Origin: Spongilla lacustris
Lineage: Eukaryota > Porifera > Demospongiae > Spongillida > Spongillidae
Length of the DNA: 64,000 nt
Assembly: GCA_949361645.1 (NCBI GenBank)
Contig: OX442427.1
Span: 5,568,757 to 5,632,756 of the forward strand
Reading direction: 5' to 3'
The position numbers and the translations under genes were made by a program. The notes beneath the pieces were generated by a model. It did not search any database. It saw only the letters and a program-made list of their open reading frames with translations, and was not told the origin of the DNA. Shown piece by piece: positions 23,794-36,987 of the stretch (its first letter is position 1; each line of letters starts with the position of its first letter).

Positions 23794-23850
23794 TAGTCTG
23801 GGGACCCGACTGATGGTTGTACAACAACCATCAGTCGGGTCCCCAGACTA
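23794..23850. mobile_element. 57-bp perfect palindrome flanked by an 8-bp duplication
   Basis: Arms of 27 bp (TAGTCTGGGGACCCGACTGA and so on) surround a 3-bp centre ACA. TGACAGAG occurs on both sides (23,786-23,793 and 23,851-23,858), as expected for a target duplication made on insertion. It looks like a transposon reduced to its two ends. Confidence 0.7.
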
Positions 23851-24507
23851 TGACAGAGTTGAGGTTTGATTTTGATTAAAACAGCGACTATATAGTATTG
23901 TACATGTACCTGCAATAGGAAACAAAATGGTCGTGTAATATAAATTTCAAAGAACCATGCATGCATGGTGAAAATGGCATCAAGTTACATTAGTACTCAA
24001 TTGCGATGTTCACTGCCATAATCACCAACTAGATCTTGTCTATCCTATCAGTACGTTATTCACTGATTTTGTCATAAAAAAAAACGCATTAAAGGGTATA
24101 TTAGAAACTGTAGGTAGAAACCTATGCATTTCTGCACAGCCATTTATTGAGAATGAGATGTCAACGAATACAATTTTCTCAGATACATTTACCTGAGTAA
24201 AAATGACCATCAGACTGCAAAGACTTGCAGTGAGCTGAACAGCAACTGAAAAACTTTGTTTCAACCAAATCCTGTGTACTTTCATGCTCACCAATACAGC
24301 CACCAAGGTGTCGATAACTTCTGACAATACATTAATTAATCTCAAAGTCATGAAAAGAACAATTTACACTGTTTCCCATCAACTTGCATCAATATCAGGG
24401 TTTAAAACATCTTTAATATAGGCCCAATAGATCAATAGATATTCATTCTATGCACAGCTGGGCATTAAAAATGAAGCCACAGCTCTTAAAAATAATACAA
24501 CATTCAA

Positions 24508-26902
24508 TTAGCATACTTTGGTTAAATAACTATATATCAGTATGCCAGAGGTCACATATGCATCACTGGGCTTAGGCTCAAACTTTACATTAATTGTTGT
24601 AGTGCAACTGTTTTCGGCTGCATCGTGGTGGTATGCAATTGAGTCCATTTTTTCGTTTTTTCTTGACCTTCTCTTTCTTATTGCAAATATAAGAACTGCA
24701 GCCACAGCAGCAGCTAGCAGAAGTGCAAAAGTCCGATGATTGTTCCCACAGCAGTTTTAATAGTTGTTTGAGAATCCTGTGCTCTAATGATAAGAAAATG
24801 TACTTAGCATAGTGCAAAAACAAATGCATGGTGCAAATGTCGTACATATGCACATTCGTTGTGTTCACTGATGGAGTTGGCATTCAACTGTGTGCACATA
24901 TGCAGATACAGAGAGCATTGCACAATAAATCAACCAGTATTAACACAAATACCTGTATATTGAGCTCATTGAAGACATCATTGATGAACTGTGAGTGGTA
25001 CAGTAGAGTCATTAATTGGTAAACAAAAAAAGTGCAGATTTTCCATACAAGGGCATTGAGTTCATTGAAGGTGTGGGTGTTGGACTTGACAATGGCAGTG
25101 AGGTGCTAGAGAGAAGAGTACTAATGCATGCATTGCAATAGTGTGCAAAAGCCATACTGACATGGGCATTGAGCTAATTGAAGGTGTCATTGAAGGTGTG
25201 GGTGTCGGACTTGACAATGGCAGTGAGGTGCTAGAAAGAAATTGCAATAGTGTGCAAAAGCCATACATGGGCATTGAGCTCATTGAAGGTGTCATTGAAG
25301 GTGTGGGTGTCGGACTTGACAATGGCAGTGAGGTGCTAGAAAGAAGAGTACTAATGTATGCATTGCAGTAGTGTGCAAAAGCCATACATGGGAGTTGAGC
25401 TCATTGAAGGTGTGGGTGTTGGACTTGACAATTGAAATGAGGGGCTAGAGAGAAAAGCATCATACATGCAACAGAGAGAGTTACTATGTCTTATTGCTGT
25501 CAACTGGAAAAGTATTTTTGAATTTGCGGTCACAAATAATATATCTTACATGTTACATGTATATGACCATGCTGTCTTAAATTTTCTGTAGGGTTGTAAT
25601 AAAATTCATTGCTTTATATGTCTATAAATAACACATGGTCGAAATGGTATCGTATCCGCGAAAAGGGGCCTAACTGCTAGCCCGCTTTAAAATAAACAAT
25701 TTCCAGGAAGAAGTCAAAGTTGACGCGTGCAATTGAAATGAACGCATGATTAAAAAAATTTCAGGTCCATCATCGACAGTCCAAGTTTAGTGCGTAAGAA
25801 ATACGTTATAGACATGAGAATATAAAATAAAATAATTTGAAAACTTGCGTTAGGTTCCTTTTCGCAGATCCGTCATACGATCCGATATACTTTTAAGAAT
25901 AACTTGCTGTAGACCTATGTGTATCTAAGCTAATTATTTGTAGTATGGACTGTACAATTAACGATGACCAGAACTACGAATTTTTTTTATAATTGACAGG
26001 TCAAACGATGTCATGTGCATGGATACGGGTATGAACAAACATGAATTTATTGTACTTAAACTGAGGTGAAGGTACCTACTTTCCTGCAATGAGGCATGCA
26101 TGCTGTGTATATTTCAGCTCTATCTCAAAAATTCGAATCTTAATCAAGTTTTATGTATAAGCTGTACGAAACAATGGGACAGGAATATTGTTATTAAAGG
26201 TTAAATTTTGATGATTGGTACACGTGCTATTTTCAGGTTTATAGAATTTTGTCATATGCCTCTCATGCATACACAGTGTTAAATATTTCACTATATATAT
26301 GTATCTGATCATTTCATAAAATTCAATACAGTATGTCAAAACTTACACAGTGTAAAGTAGCAAGGAACAACTTACGTAGGTGATTAATGGATTCTCCACA
26401 GGAGATGCTGAGTTATTCTCTCCATCATTAAACCACACAACTGTTTGTCTGGATGATGGGCACACTGGTCAAAATTTGGAGCTACCACTTATTAACTATT
26501 AACACAATGACGTACATCTAAAGAGCAGTGTACCCTAATATTGGCTCGAATGAGTGTCATACTGATCTCAAGTTGAGCCTGAGTCCACCAAAAACATGAA
26601 GTACAATCGATTTAAAAAAAATAGCATTTTCACATTTACTCTCATGTATGAAATAATTGCTGTCCACTGACAACAAATATGTGAAGCACATGTATTACAG
26701 ATATTAATATATTTACATCCATATCAGACAGAACAATGACAATGCATGAAATTCAAACAAAAACCAGAGTTACAAAGTACCTGTTGCTATCTCTCATAGA
26801 ATATGTGATAGTAAATTTTCGTGGATTAATGCTGTACACAACCCAGGTGGGAGTCACTCCACAATTGTACACTACATTGTAGACATGGTCAGTCTGGCAG
26901 AC
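24508..26902 (-). pseudogene. Single-pass membrane protein gene (possibly broken)
   Basis: On the minus strand, exon 26,902-26,781 encodes an extracellular-type segment (VCQTDHVYNVVYNCGVTPTW, FTITYSMRDSN). Exon 26,464-26,376 continues it (VWFNDGENNSASPVENPLIT). A set of small phase-0 exons (25,444-24,953) follows, then exon 24,776-24,508 with a membrane helix (ALLLAAAVAAVLIFAI), a stop-transfer RKRRSRKN and a short cytoplasmic tail ending TKVC. The YNCGVTPTW pattern resembles fibronectin-III-like modules of sponge surface receptors; that is inference. Two frame breaks appear: the membrane exon opens as TAVGTIIGLL in one frame and continues in another at a T-run (24,727-24,730), and the 26,464 exon shifts near 26,430. 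A 5' end and signal peptide are not fixed; a candidate lies at 30,608-30,453. Confidence 0.5.
24953..25444 (-). repeat. Tandemly duplicated mini-exon units (minus strand)
   Basis: Units of about 105-125 bp repeat on the minus strand. Each has a CTAG acceptor preceded by a TTTCT-type tract, a 57- or 69-bp phase-0 open stretch and a GTATGG-type donor. The stretches are 25,444-25,388 (ISIVKSNTHTFNELNSH), 25,335-25,267 (LTAIVKSDTHTFNDTFNEL), 25,230-25,162 (same but with an in-frame TAG), 25,105-25,049 (LTAIVKSNTHTFNELNAL) and a shorter relative at 24,988-24,953 (FINDVFNELNIQ). The third uses a GTCAGT donor. Confidence 0.65.
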
Positions 26903-29328
26903 CTAAAATATGCAAGGAAATCTTGACTTTATATGAATTCAAGAGATATATATGCAACAAGCCACATGGAAAATGCATGTTACGCTAACTATACAGCACC
27001 ATGTGCAATTTTTTTAAGTTCACTCCAGCACATGCTAATTCAGTGGCATTATCAGTATTTTCTGCTTTTTAATGTTAATAGGTTTTCTCTACATCCAATA
27101 CAGATATCATGCAGGCAGTACATATAAATTTCACTGTGGAAACAAGTAGTATAATCCACATGGAACACATTGATAACATTGAGAGGTTAAGAACCAGTAC
27201 AGCACCCTTTTTTTGAAACCGTTCAAAACACTGCTCCTTTTCTATTTATTGCATGCCTTTTAAGGGTTAGGCATAACTCTCAATGAACTTATTGAACAGT
27301 TGCCCATGCAAAAAAGCTGGGAGCAGAAATGCGTTATTTCCCCCTAATAAGTAAGTCTGCCACCACTGTGGTACTGGCACAGAATTTGAACTATCTTGCC
27401 ATTAGGACCTCAGGTGTGTGGCAACAAAAACCCATACAGACAGTTATTAACATTAAAAAAAGTTCAAAGCATAAATTTCAATACAGGAAGTATTACTTCA
27501 TATCTATTTGCATGCACTTTTTGCCGTGATTACTTGTATGTGTGTGGGATGCAGGTAAATATACTTTTTGATCACTAAATTTACAGCTGGCAAACTCACT
27601 TAGAACATCCTTTTACACGCAAAAGTGGAATAATGCAAAAAATGGATCCGAAAATTTAGAATTTTCATATTTGACTTAAAGTAACTTCACGTCTCAGCTA
27701 GCAGCTGCTTCTCAATAATTGTTGTTTCTATGTCATGTTGGTTTGCATGCTGCTCACATGGGCCTCATCATCCCGCATAATGGGCATATTATTATCTATA
27801 AGATGTGTATGTGAATCTGATTTGTCAAGGCATTGATGCATGATGTAAGCATTATGCTTTTCCATTGCATAGATACATGTTTCGTTGAATTATGAAGTTT
27901 TGCCAATGCACTGTGCGGCTCATGGTTACGATAAGCACTTAAGACCCATGGCCACAAATAGTAATGACAAACCATTATATGGTGCACAGGAAATGATGGA
28001 GATGAAGAACTTCGATTCAATGATAATACCATATGCAGTGTACACAAAAATAGCATACATGCATAATGCGCTCACCAAAGATTTTCCATTGCACTGTATA
28101 GCAGAGCAGGGAGTGTAGGCATAGGTGAATTGTGAAGAACTAGGCATAGTGTAACTGAAAATTGAAGTGCAATGTGTGCAAATCAGTATCGGGAATGTAA
28201 AGAATGAGACACAACACTAACAAACATCTAATAAAATACACTACATCGATCACAATTTAATGGTTTAGTCTATCTGCAGTGGGTGAGGCAGTATGGCACA
28301 TGGTATTAAGCTATTGATCTTAAGCTGGCAATACATTAGCTAATTATAAAGAACCGGGCCTTTGGAATGGTGGTTATCCTACAACTTCGACACTAATAAA
28401 CTAGTTTTTCTGGCTTCAGTTCCAATTCTCAAACACTGGCAATTACATACAGCAGTGTCATGAAACAAGGGAGTATCAACTCTTGTACTGAAGTTGCAGA
28501 AGGTTATTTTTTTGCCAATTATAGGAGTAATTAGTAATTAAAGTTCATTCCAGTTAGCATTCATTGCCTGCATCGATTTTTTTTTAACTTCATGACCATG
28601 CATGTTCCATATGACACATGCAGTGTCCGAGAAAACTTCCTATCGTATAACGCTACCGACTTCCTATTTTCATTACTTCATACTGCACCATTTCGCTACA
28701 TTTTGTTGGTCTTGCTCTAGCTTTTGTGTCAGTATTTCAACGCCCATTCTTAATTCTATCACCGCGTTACAACGTAATCCAATTCATGGTGGATAAGGCC
28801 TATACTATAGCATTAGGCTATGCATCATTGTATTAGGGCCGTTTTTAAAAGTAAGTGGGGTTGGGGACTTGGAGGGCAGACTTGATTTCAGCACTCATAT
28901 ACATATAGGTTAGTTCCTCACATGATTCGCTAAATGCATTATTTTAATACATTAAAGTGCAGCATCTGCCCTTGACCCCCCGGCTCAGCGGGCCTATTTT
29001 TAAATTATTTCGGGATCGCTAATATCCTGCTCCAGCTTCTGGGGCTCCGTCCGCCCCTGCCCTGGGGACTTACGTAGGGCTTGTGGCATTAATCGCATGC
29101 ACCAAGCTTTGGGGAAGCGCATTTCTTTTCTTTTCTTAAAGACATGCATGCAGTCTGTGCACCTTGAAATGCGACCAAATTAATAACATAGTTACGCCAT
29201 GTAGATTTCTATTTTCGATAATACGAGTTTAGCATATCCGAAGATCGGGGTTGGAGGGAAGCACAGCTGATAAAAGGAGAGTAACTGAAGTGGATGCGCA
29301 GGCATTCAAAGCAATAGGCATAGGGCCA
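26903..29328. other. Intron or intergenic, no gene seen
   Basis: AT-rich sequence between the extracellular exon of the minus-strand membrane gene and the repeats before copy 2. Several short open frames occur on both strands but none has convincing splice sites or composition. A GTAAGT-type donor on the minus strand near 29,072 has no clear exon behind it. Confidence 0.4.
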
Positions 29329-29330
29329 AA

Positions 29331-29537
29331 TAGTCTCGTGACCAGACCCAATGCATCGCAGCTGCGGATTACCGCTACGATTTCATAGGCTCACGTACAA
29401 TATTTTTCCAAGGACGCCGGCGAAGGAATTTCAACGCAACCAATCGGATTTAGTGTTTTTGACAATTAAAAACGCGTAAGCGTAGCGGTAATGTAGTTCA
29501 TCCGCAGCTGCGATCATTGGGTCCGGGCACGAGACTA
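29331..29537. mobile_element. MITE-like element with about 37-bp inverted ends
   Basis: TAGTCTCGTGACCAGACCCA at 29,331 matches, inverted, the end at 29,537, which finishes CACGAGACTA. The arms are about 37 bp with a few mismatches and one indel. The flanks AGGGCCAAA (29,322-29,330) and AGGGCCATC (29,538-29,546) look like a 9-bp target duplication with two changes. The inside does not code. Confidence 0.7.
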
Positions 29538-30452
29538 AGGGCCATCAAATTTAAATTAAGGTTATAGTCAACTACGAATACTTATTAAATCGGCTTGGCA
29601 GGCCGACCTGGGGCTGTCAGGCCGGACCCCAGCCTGACTTTCGGCAACCCTGCTTTTACGTGCCGGACCTAGCACTGTGTACGTATTACAAGAATCAAGT
29701 TGTGCGCATGCAATGAAACATTGTGTTTCTGAGCAAAAGTAAGAACGTATGAATGGATCGAATTATATTTAAAAGGACGAACTATTATTTTGCAAGAAGC
29801 TGCGTCCGTTGGGTCTGGGGCGCCGAACTATACCCCACACGAAGGTAAAAATATGAATTTGTTATTGTATCTATATGGTGTTATCAATGAATGTGACTTT
29901 CCAACGCCCCCCAATTTGACGCAGCAGATCATACATTTTATGAGATCGTTGCTAAAGGACCTAAAACAACTGTATTTATCTCTCTCACTGTCGATGCGGC
30001 TATACATGCATGTATTGCATTTAAAGCGACGCTAACTTTATGAGCAAACATTTATAATGTTCGGAAACGGGAATGTGTTAAGGAGCATGCTCTGGCATGA
30101 CCTGGCTTGCTTTTAGGTGTTAATTATACATGTGTTGGGCATGCATGTTCTAGAACTTTCTATTGGCTATTTAAGCATTTCACTGTGTGTATGATTCATG
30201 GAATAGATGTCAGTGTGCATTCTCTTCGTGCTCTACTGTAGTTTGACATAGGCTGTATTACTTTGTATCGCTGTGATTTCCCTGCAATATTATATTCTTT
30301 GGACATTCTGAGTATTTTCTAACGAGAAACACAACAGAATGGTACAATATGGCCGTAGTCACATCTATAACAGAGACACACACAGAGATTTTGAACTGCG
30401 TGATTGCAATGAACCCGACCCTTTAAAATATGTTCTTTAAATACGTAATCGG

Positions 30453-30608
30453 TTACGGATAATTAAAGGTGCGAGAGATGTCCAAGGTGAAGATACTTCC
30501 TCGACAGATACATCCGGGGGAAGTGGCATCTGGCGTACATTGCAGGACACCAATTGCAGATTGGAAAATGCATGCAGTGGACAATAGCAGCAATGCAAAC
30601 ACTGCCAT
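30453..30608 (-). other. Candidate signal-peptide exon, copy 2 (51 codons)
   Basis: The minus-strand frame starts MAVFALLLLSTACIFQS, a good signal-peptide pattern, and continues through a Cys-containing stretch (CTPDATSPGCICRGS) to a stop. It could be the first exon of the membrane-protein gene at 24.5-26.9 kb, but no consensus donor is evident. The opposite strand over the same bases is also open (MSKVKILPRQIHPGEVAS from 30,478) and could be the first exon of the plus-strand coiled-coil gene. I cannot decide which, if either, is used. Confidence 0.35.
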
Positions 30609-32150
30609 ATCAGTGGCGTCGGAAGGAGATAATAGTAGGGTGGGGGGGGGGGGGGGGGGGGGCGCTGAGGGTGATGCCCCGGGGAGGGTGCGGGAGGGGG
30701 GCACCCCTCCAGCCCAGCTAGGGGGCATGGGGGAGCTCTATTGCATACAAAAAAATGATGCTCTTAACAAGATTTGAAGAACGGCGCGCAGCAGAGCTCG
30801 AGATTGCGACAATACGCTCGTTCAAACACGAGCCATTTTTTTGGTGGTGGCGGAGGGGGGTTAGTATTATTGTTTGCTGACACTTTATCACTGCCGGCGA
30901 TCCAACCAGCAATTAATATGGCAGTTAACCCTACGTGAGCGGGAATTGGTAGCTGTTGAAATGTTGTACAATTGTGCTGTGCGGATGTTCGATCGTACTA
31001 GGTCTATTGATATATTAATTTTAATAGTCCATGATTATTAAAACGTTTTACAGACAGTCGTAACATATGAACGAGCGCTACTACGTATACTAAAACTTTG
31101 CCACACATACGGAGTATTAAGGGGCTTATCGTAACTAGTAAGTCGAGTCGTGTATGAAATATTTTTTGGATTGATTTCAGTAATATGTATTAAAGCCAAG
31201 TGAACACAAGCCATATACTGTATGTATGTTAGGGGAAAAGCTGAACTCTTACAAAGCCAACATCTCTTCGAACTGTCCAATTAACGGTGCAAGATGGCCA
31301 TAGGCCTATGAGAATGGCCCGTGCTACAGATGTGATCTTTGGCTGTAGATGATTCTGGGATAATATCTCATTCTGTGGGATGTTTCAAAACTCTTGTCCA
31401 CACAGCTGGTACCATGTAGGCAAAATGGGCACTGTTTTTTTTTTTTTAAAGTTAATAGGAAGTTCTTGTGGCATCGTGCAATGTACAAACATGTATTAAC
31501 GGTGTATGTTTATTAATGGCGTATGTTTTTTAATGGTGTATGTTTCCCTACCCAGATTCGCAAGCGGAAATGGACCTAAAGGTATGCATGCAGAGAATGG
31601 GCTATTCCTTTTAACAACTGTACACGGGCGGGGGGTGGGGGGGTGGGGGGTGGGGGGGTGGGGGGTGGGGGGGGGGGGGGTGGGGGGGGGGGGGGGTGGG
31701 CGCTGTGGAATAGCCCAATATATTAATGATCTTCCTCCAGCGACTTTATAAGATGTTGGTTATTAGGAAGTAAATCAGACAGTCATATCCAGTTTTGTTT
31801 TAAACACACAACAGTACACACACACACACACACACACAAACATGCACACACATAAACATGCACATACAGATATGCATGCCCTACACATACTACACATGTG
31901 CACTACGAATGCAGCCATACACACAACTACACGCCAACAACACATTCAATACACATCAACCCACGTGCATGTATGCACAGCGCACGTATGCACATGCATA
32001 CAAAATGCACACGCATACGCCCACTGATACATGTACACATATACACATGTACATGTAGATTGGCATATTCAGGCACAAGCCTGTAATTACTTTCCTTGAC
32101 GTACTAATATTGTTAACCATAAGTAATGAGTTACTTCTACATATATTCAG

Positions 32151-33192
32151 GCCAGCCAGGCAAGTGGCGATTCGTCAGGTTCGCACTACCACTCAGCTGA
32201 CGATGCTGATGTGATTATACAGCACACAGGTGGTTCACATGCCATTCAAGTATTGGTAAGGTTTCCCTTTATGTTACACTCCCCCCTGAGCTGATCTTTG
32301 TCATATGTTTATGTCTGAACCACCACACTTCTGTCATGTGATCTGTACTTCTTCTATTATTACACGTATTTCATATCATGCTTGTTATAGTTATATGACA
32401 CATACTCCTTGTGACCTCATTCACATCTGCTATGATCATGTGAACTGTCCTTGTCACATGTGCTATGATCATGTGATCTGTCCTTGGTCACATATGCTAT
32501 GATCATGTGATCTGTCCTTGGTCACATGTGCTATGATAATGTGATCTGTCCTTGGTCACATATGCTATGATCATGTGATCTGTCCTTGGTCACATGTCCT
32601 ATGATAATGTGATCTGTCCTTGGTCACATATGCTATGATCATGTGATCTGTCCTTGGTCACATGTACTATGATCATGTGATCTGTCCTTGGTCACATGTG
32701 CTCCTGATGTTGGTCTGCTCATGTGTTTTGCTCCTTCTCAGGAGTGTGCAGCACAATCAACGGTGAGTTCACATTTGCACGGGATGATGGAATGGTCCTG
32801 TGTTGGGCTGATAGGGAAAATTGTTCCTCTGTATTACCATGCAGGACTCACACTTTTGACTATAATCATTAACCATTAATGATTTCCCTGGTTTCAAAAT
32901 GTATTACTCAGAGTGTAGAGATGCTTGTATAATGTACATGTATGAGTTTTCTTTTAAAAATACTTTTCTCTAGTGCCTAGAAAGTGTTTCATCAATTCAA
33001 AGGTTATGGTTACGTAGCTTTGCTCGAACATGTATGCGTTGCAACTGTGTACATGTATGCGTCTGTGTACACGATAAGCCACTTGCAAGCAATATATTTG
33101 GTTCACTTCCATAATCATGCAACCTAATCAAATGAATACTCTTAGCATGCAATAGGGAGGCTCAAGGAAGACGCCCAAAAAATCGTGTGTGT

Positions 33193-33227
<35 letters not shown>

Positions 33228-34103
33228 TGCATGTGTGAGTGTGTGTGTGTGTGTGTACATATGTGTGCAGGGTGTATCTGTACTCGTCTAATTGTATTTG
33301 CATCGTTTAGCTACGTGTACGTCTTGTACGTAATGAATTCATGTACCCATTTTAGTCATGAAACACATACATATACAAGTGCCACTAAGTAAGAGAGTGC
33401 CATGTTGACTTTAGAGAGGGGAACATGGGAAGGGAATAACAAATGAAAGTGTACAGAAAGAGTGGGACATGGGTACTAGAGGTGACCATCCTTATGCCTG
33501 CACTTTATGATGTGGGACATGGGTACTTGAGGTGACCATCCTTATGCTTGCACCTTATGATGTGGGACATGGGTACTAGAGGTGACCATCCTTATGCCTG
33601 CACCTTATGATGTGGGACATGGGTACTAGAGGTGACCATCCTTATGCTTGCACCTTATGATGTGGGACATGGGTACTTGAGGTGACCATCCTTATGCTTG
33701 CACCTTATGATGTGGGACATGGGTACTTGAGGTGACCATCCGTATGCTTGCACCTTACATGTGTATGATGTGCCCTCCAGGATCCATTCACAACACTTCT
33801 GACGGACTACCTCAAACTGCCAGAAGGACGCACCAGACAAAGTGTATCCACCCAGCCGAAGCAAGTCAAGGAAAGAGATGTGCCACCTTCCCATACCCAT
33901 ACCCAGTACCATGCCACCGATGAGTGCAGGAAACTGCATGAGAGAATTGCTGTCCTGGAGACTAGACAACATGAGCTTTGCAGTTTATTGCATGTGGTAA
34001 GTCTGTGTTTGTGGGGTTTATTTTGCGGGTTGTGTGTTGTGGTTGAATGTGTGCATATGTTGTGGTTGTGTGCATATGTTTGTCTATTGTGGTTGTGGTT
34101 GTG

Positions 34104-34161
<58 letters not shown>

Positions 34162-34162
34162 A

Positions 34163-34218
<56 letters not shown>

Positions 34219-36987
34219 AGTATGGTGTTTGCATGATTGATTTCTCAGGTTATATTAGTACCCTTTATAGAGGATTTGAAGTGTCATGGATACAATTAGC
34301 AACATAGACTATCCTATTTATATTACATTTGTAAGTCAATTAGCCTTTCAAGAGCGCATGTGAATAAAGCAACTTGGTAGCACTGCTGACACTTAGAAAG
34401 CTCAGATGACAAGGATAATGCACCCTCATTCTAACCTGCACCCTCATTCTAACCTTTAAAAAATTTCTCCTCCTCTGTCCACTTGTTAAGTAAATTAATA
34501 TTCAATTGGTTCAAGAACTGGGTTTGTCACAATTTTTAAGTCTTTTGTTAGTTATATATGCAAAGGCACTACAGCATAGCATTTACAGTGCACGTACTGC
34601 CCAATTCATTTCAAACATGTATTGTGGATAACATTTGTGCGTCATGCCGGCTGTGATCAACTGAAATCATTAAAAATAAAATTACAGCCTTACCAGTGAT
34701 GTGACTGAGCAGAAACCATACAAGAGCACACTTCAGACAAGTACATGTAATCAGGCATACATGTATGCCTCGCTCAATAGTATACATGTAGGACAACCTT
34801 TTTATAAAATGATGCACAATGTAGTATACTGCATGGATGTATTAACCTTTATATAACCTTTTGTTCTCCATCCTCGGACACTGCAATCTCTATTGTACAT
34901 GTACATGTACATGTGTGTACTGAGGCTGTTTTATTCATCCTTGCAATGTGCTTGGACAATATCGTGTAAATGGTTATGGTTTCAAGGGTACATGTATGTA
35001 CATGTAGATTCCTCAAGTGTTGGAATGCAATCTGTATATATATACAGCCCCCAAATTATCGATATTAGTGCCATTTTGCAATAAAAGCATTATTGTAATT
35101 CTGTACCGGGGGTATTTGAAATTAGTTACATGTGTACATGTATTTTATATTACAATGCTTTATTCTATTATGTATTAACTAAAATCAAGTGTTCTGAAAT
35201 CAAGCAAAGTGAAAACGCTCAAATGTACAATGACTGTGACAATGCACAAAATCAGCAATTGTCCAAATGCTAGGAGATTGGAGTTCAGTGACCCCAAACT
35301 ACATGTACATGTACATAATAGTTAACACTGAGACTGCGAAGCCACTATGAAGAGTGTGAGGGGATCCTACATTTTGTAAATCATGAGGAGCGGGCCATTG
35401 GAGCCCGATATAGTTTCATTGCCTAACTGATTTAGTCTACAGTAATGCATACGTAGCCAATAAGTACTCTAAGTGGAGTACCTGCCCTCTGGTGGCACTA
35501 GGAGTACCTGCCCTCTGGTGGCACTAGGAGTACCTGCCCTCTGGTGGCACTAGGGGTACCTGCCCTCTGGTGGCACTAGGAGTACCTGCCCTCTGGGACT
35601 AGATTTCTTTGTAAATGAGATACCCGCAGCTGTCCAATCAGATTGCAAGACTTCATTACACTATATAGTCTAAACTGTAGGTAGCTCGCTTCTTGGCAAT
35701 TTTTGCAGTTGTAGGACCACACACTGCAAATGGTTACATCCATTGACACTGATATAATTTTGCTGCAGTAAAGTGATTGTGCAGCTGGCTTGAGTGGGAG
35801 TACAATGTAGCATCTAACAGTATTCTTTGAAACAGGATGCTGATGCCATGAGTATGCTTACCTAAGCCATTAGATACTCTAAATCCCTCATGGTGTTGCA
35901 CATTGACAAACTGGAGGTCCAATTGCAATTGTAGCGGGTACTGCTGTGCTCTTCAGATTGCCTATCAGAGTGCATTCTGTTCAATTGCATGTTCATCTTC
36001 TTTCCTCATCCTAGTCACTGTCCACCCCCTTACAGGGTGGGGCAGCTAGGCCATATTTTTTGCCCAGTGATATTGGGCACTGGCATCACTATACATTAGG
36101 TGCTACATGTAATTGGTGTCTCTGAGTTCAAAGACATAAACTTTATCCCAACAGTCCACTGCGCAAATTTTTTTGCATTTACACATGTAGTCCATTGTAA
36201 AGTCACTAGTTTACCATGCCATGCACATCAATTCATGTGAATATTCAAAATATATAAATCAGCCATTCTAATGGCCCAGGCTGTAACCACCACCTTTGCT
36301 GATACATGTACATACTGAGATGACAAAACTGGGATCAACATATGCATTGCGTTTTGAATATTGTAAGGTTTTCCCTTATGGCCATCAATTATTATCTAAA
36401 GATGGTTTTCATCCAGGTACATGTAGTTGATGGGAGTATGAACTCCTATAAGTTTATGTTTTTCTGAAGGTGGATGGTTGAAGGCATTACTGTGTTCTAA
36501 ACCTATACTGTAGAAACAAAGTGAAATACAAATAACAGAGGTCGGTATGAATGTAATATTGATAACACCTTTGTACCATTGGCTCAACCTGCAGAGAAAA
36601 AAATTCTTTGGTAACTATACAAATTCTCACTTGTTGCCTTCAGTTTCCTTCAAAGGACTTGGCAGATGATTGCAATAATAATGACCAATTCCACTTTCAG
36701 TTATGATCGTAGCCATGGAGCTCATCGCATTGTTTTTAATTTCAACACTGTCCTTATTTAAGGACATTTGGAGAATTAAGGTTTACATTTTGTAGTGAGC
36801 AATGCTGAACTTGGCAGGGCCCTCAGTATCATTTGATACCATGTTCTGCTAGGAATCAGAAGAGAAGGATGACCAGGATATTAAGTACATGGAGAGAAAC
36901 AGATTAGAGGCTGAGTGCAAGAAGTTGAAGGTTCAAAAGAAGTCAATGGAGAAACTAGCTACTGAGGCTAAACAAACTGCACTTCGT
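32151..36987 (+). CDS. Roco-like/death-domain gene, N-terminal exons
   Basis: Exons at 32,151-32,255 (35 codons), 32,742-32,762 (7 codons), 33,781-33,996 (72 codons) and 36,853-36,987 (45 codons) are bounded by AG/GT, with donors GTAAGG, GTGAGT, GTAAGT and GTAAGT. All are phase 0. The first is rich in Ser, His and Asp (ASGDSSGSHYHSADDAD). The third contains DPFTTLLTDYLKLPEGR and then a heptad-like helix. The fourth is a highly charged coiled coil. The last exon joins in phase to the coiled-coil exon at 45,838 across an intron of about 8.85 kb that holds the foldback elements. The start codon exon is not certain; an open frame starting at an ATG at 30,478 is one candidate. The N-terminus probably mediates self-association; that is inference. 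Confidence 0.7.
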
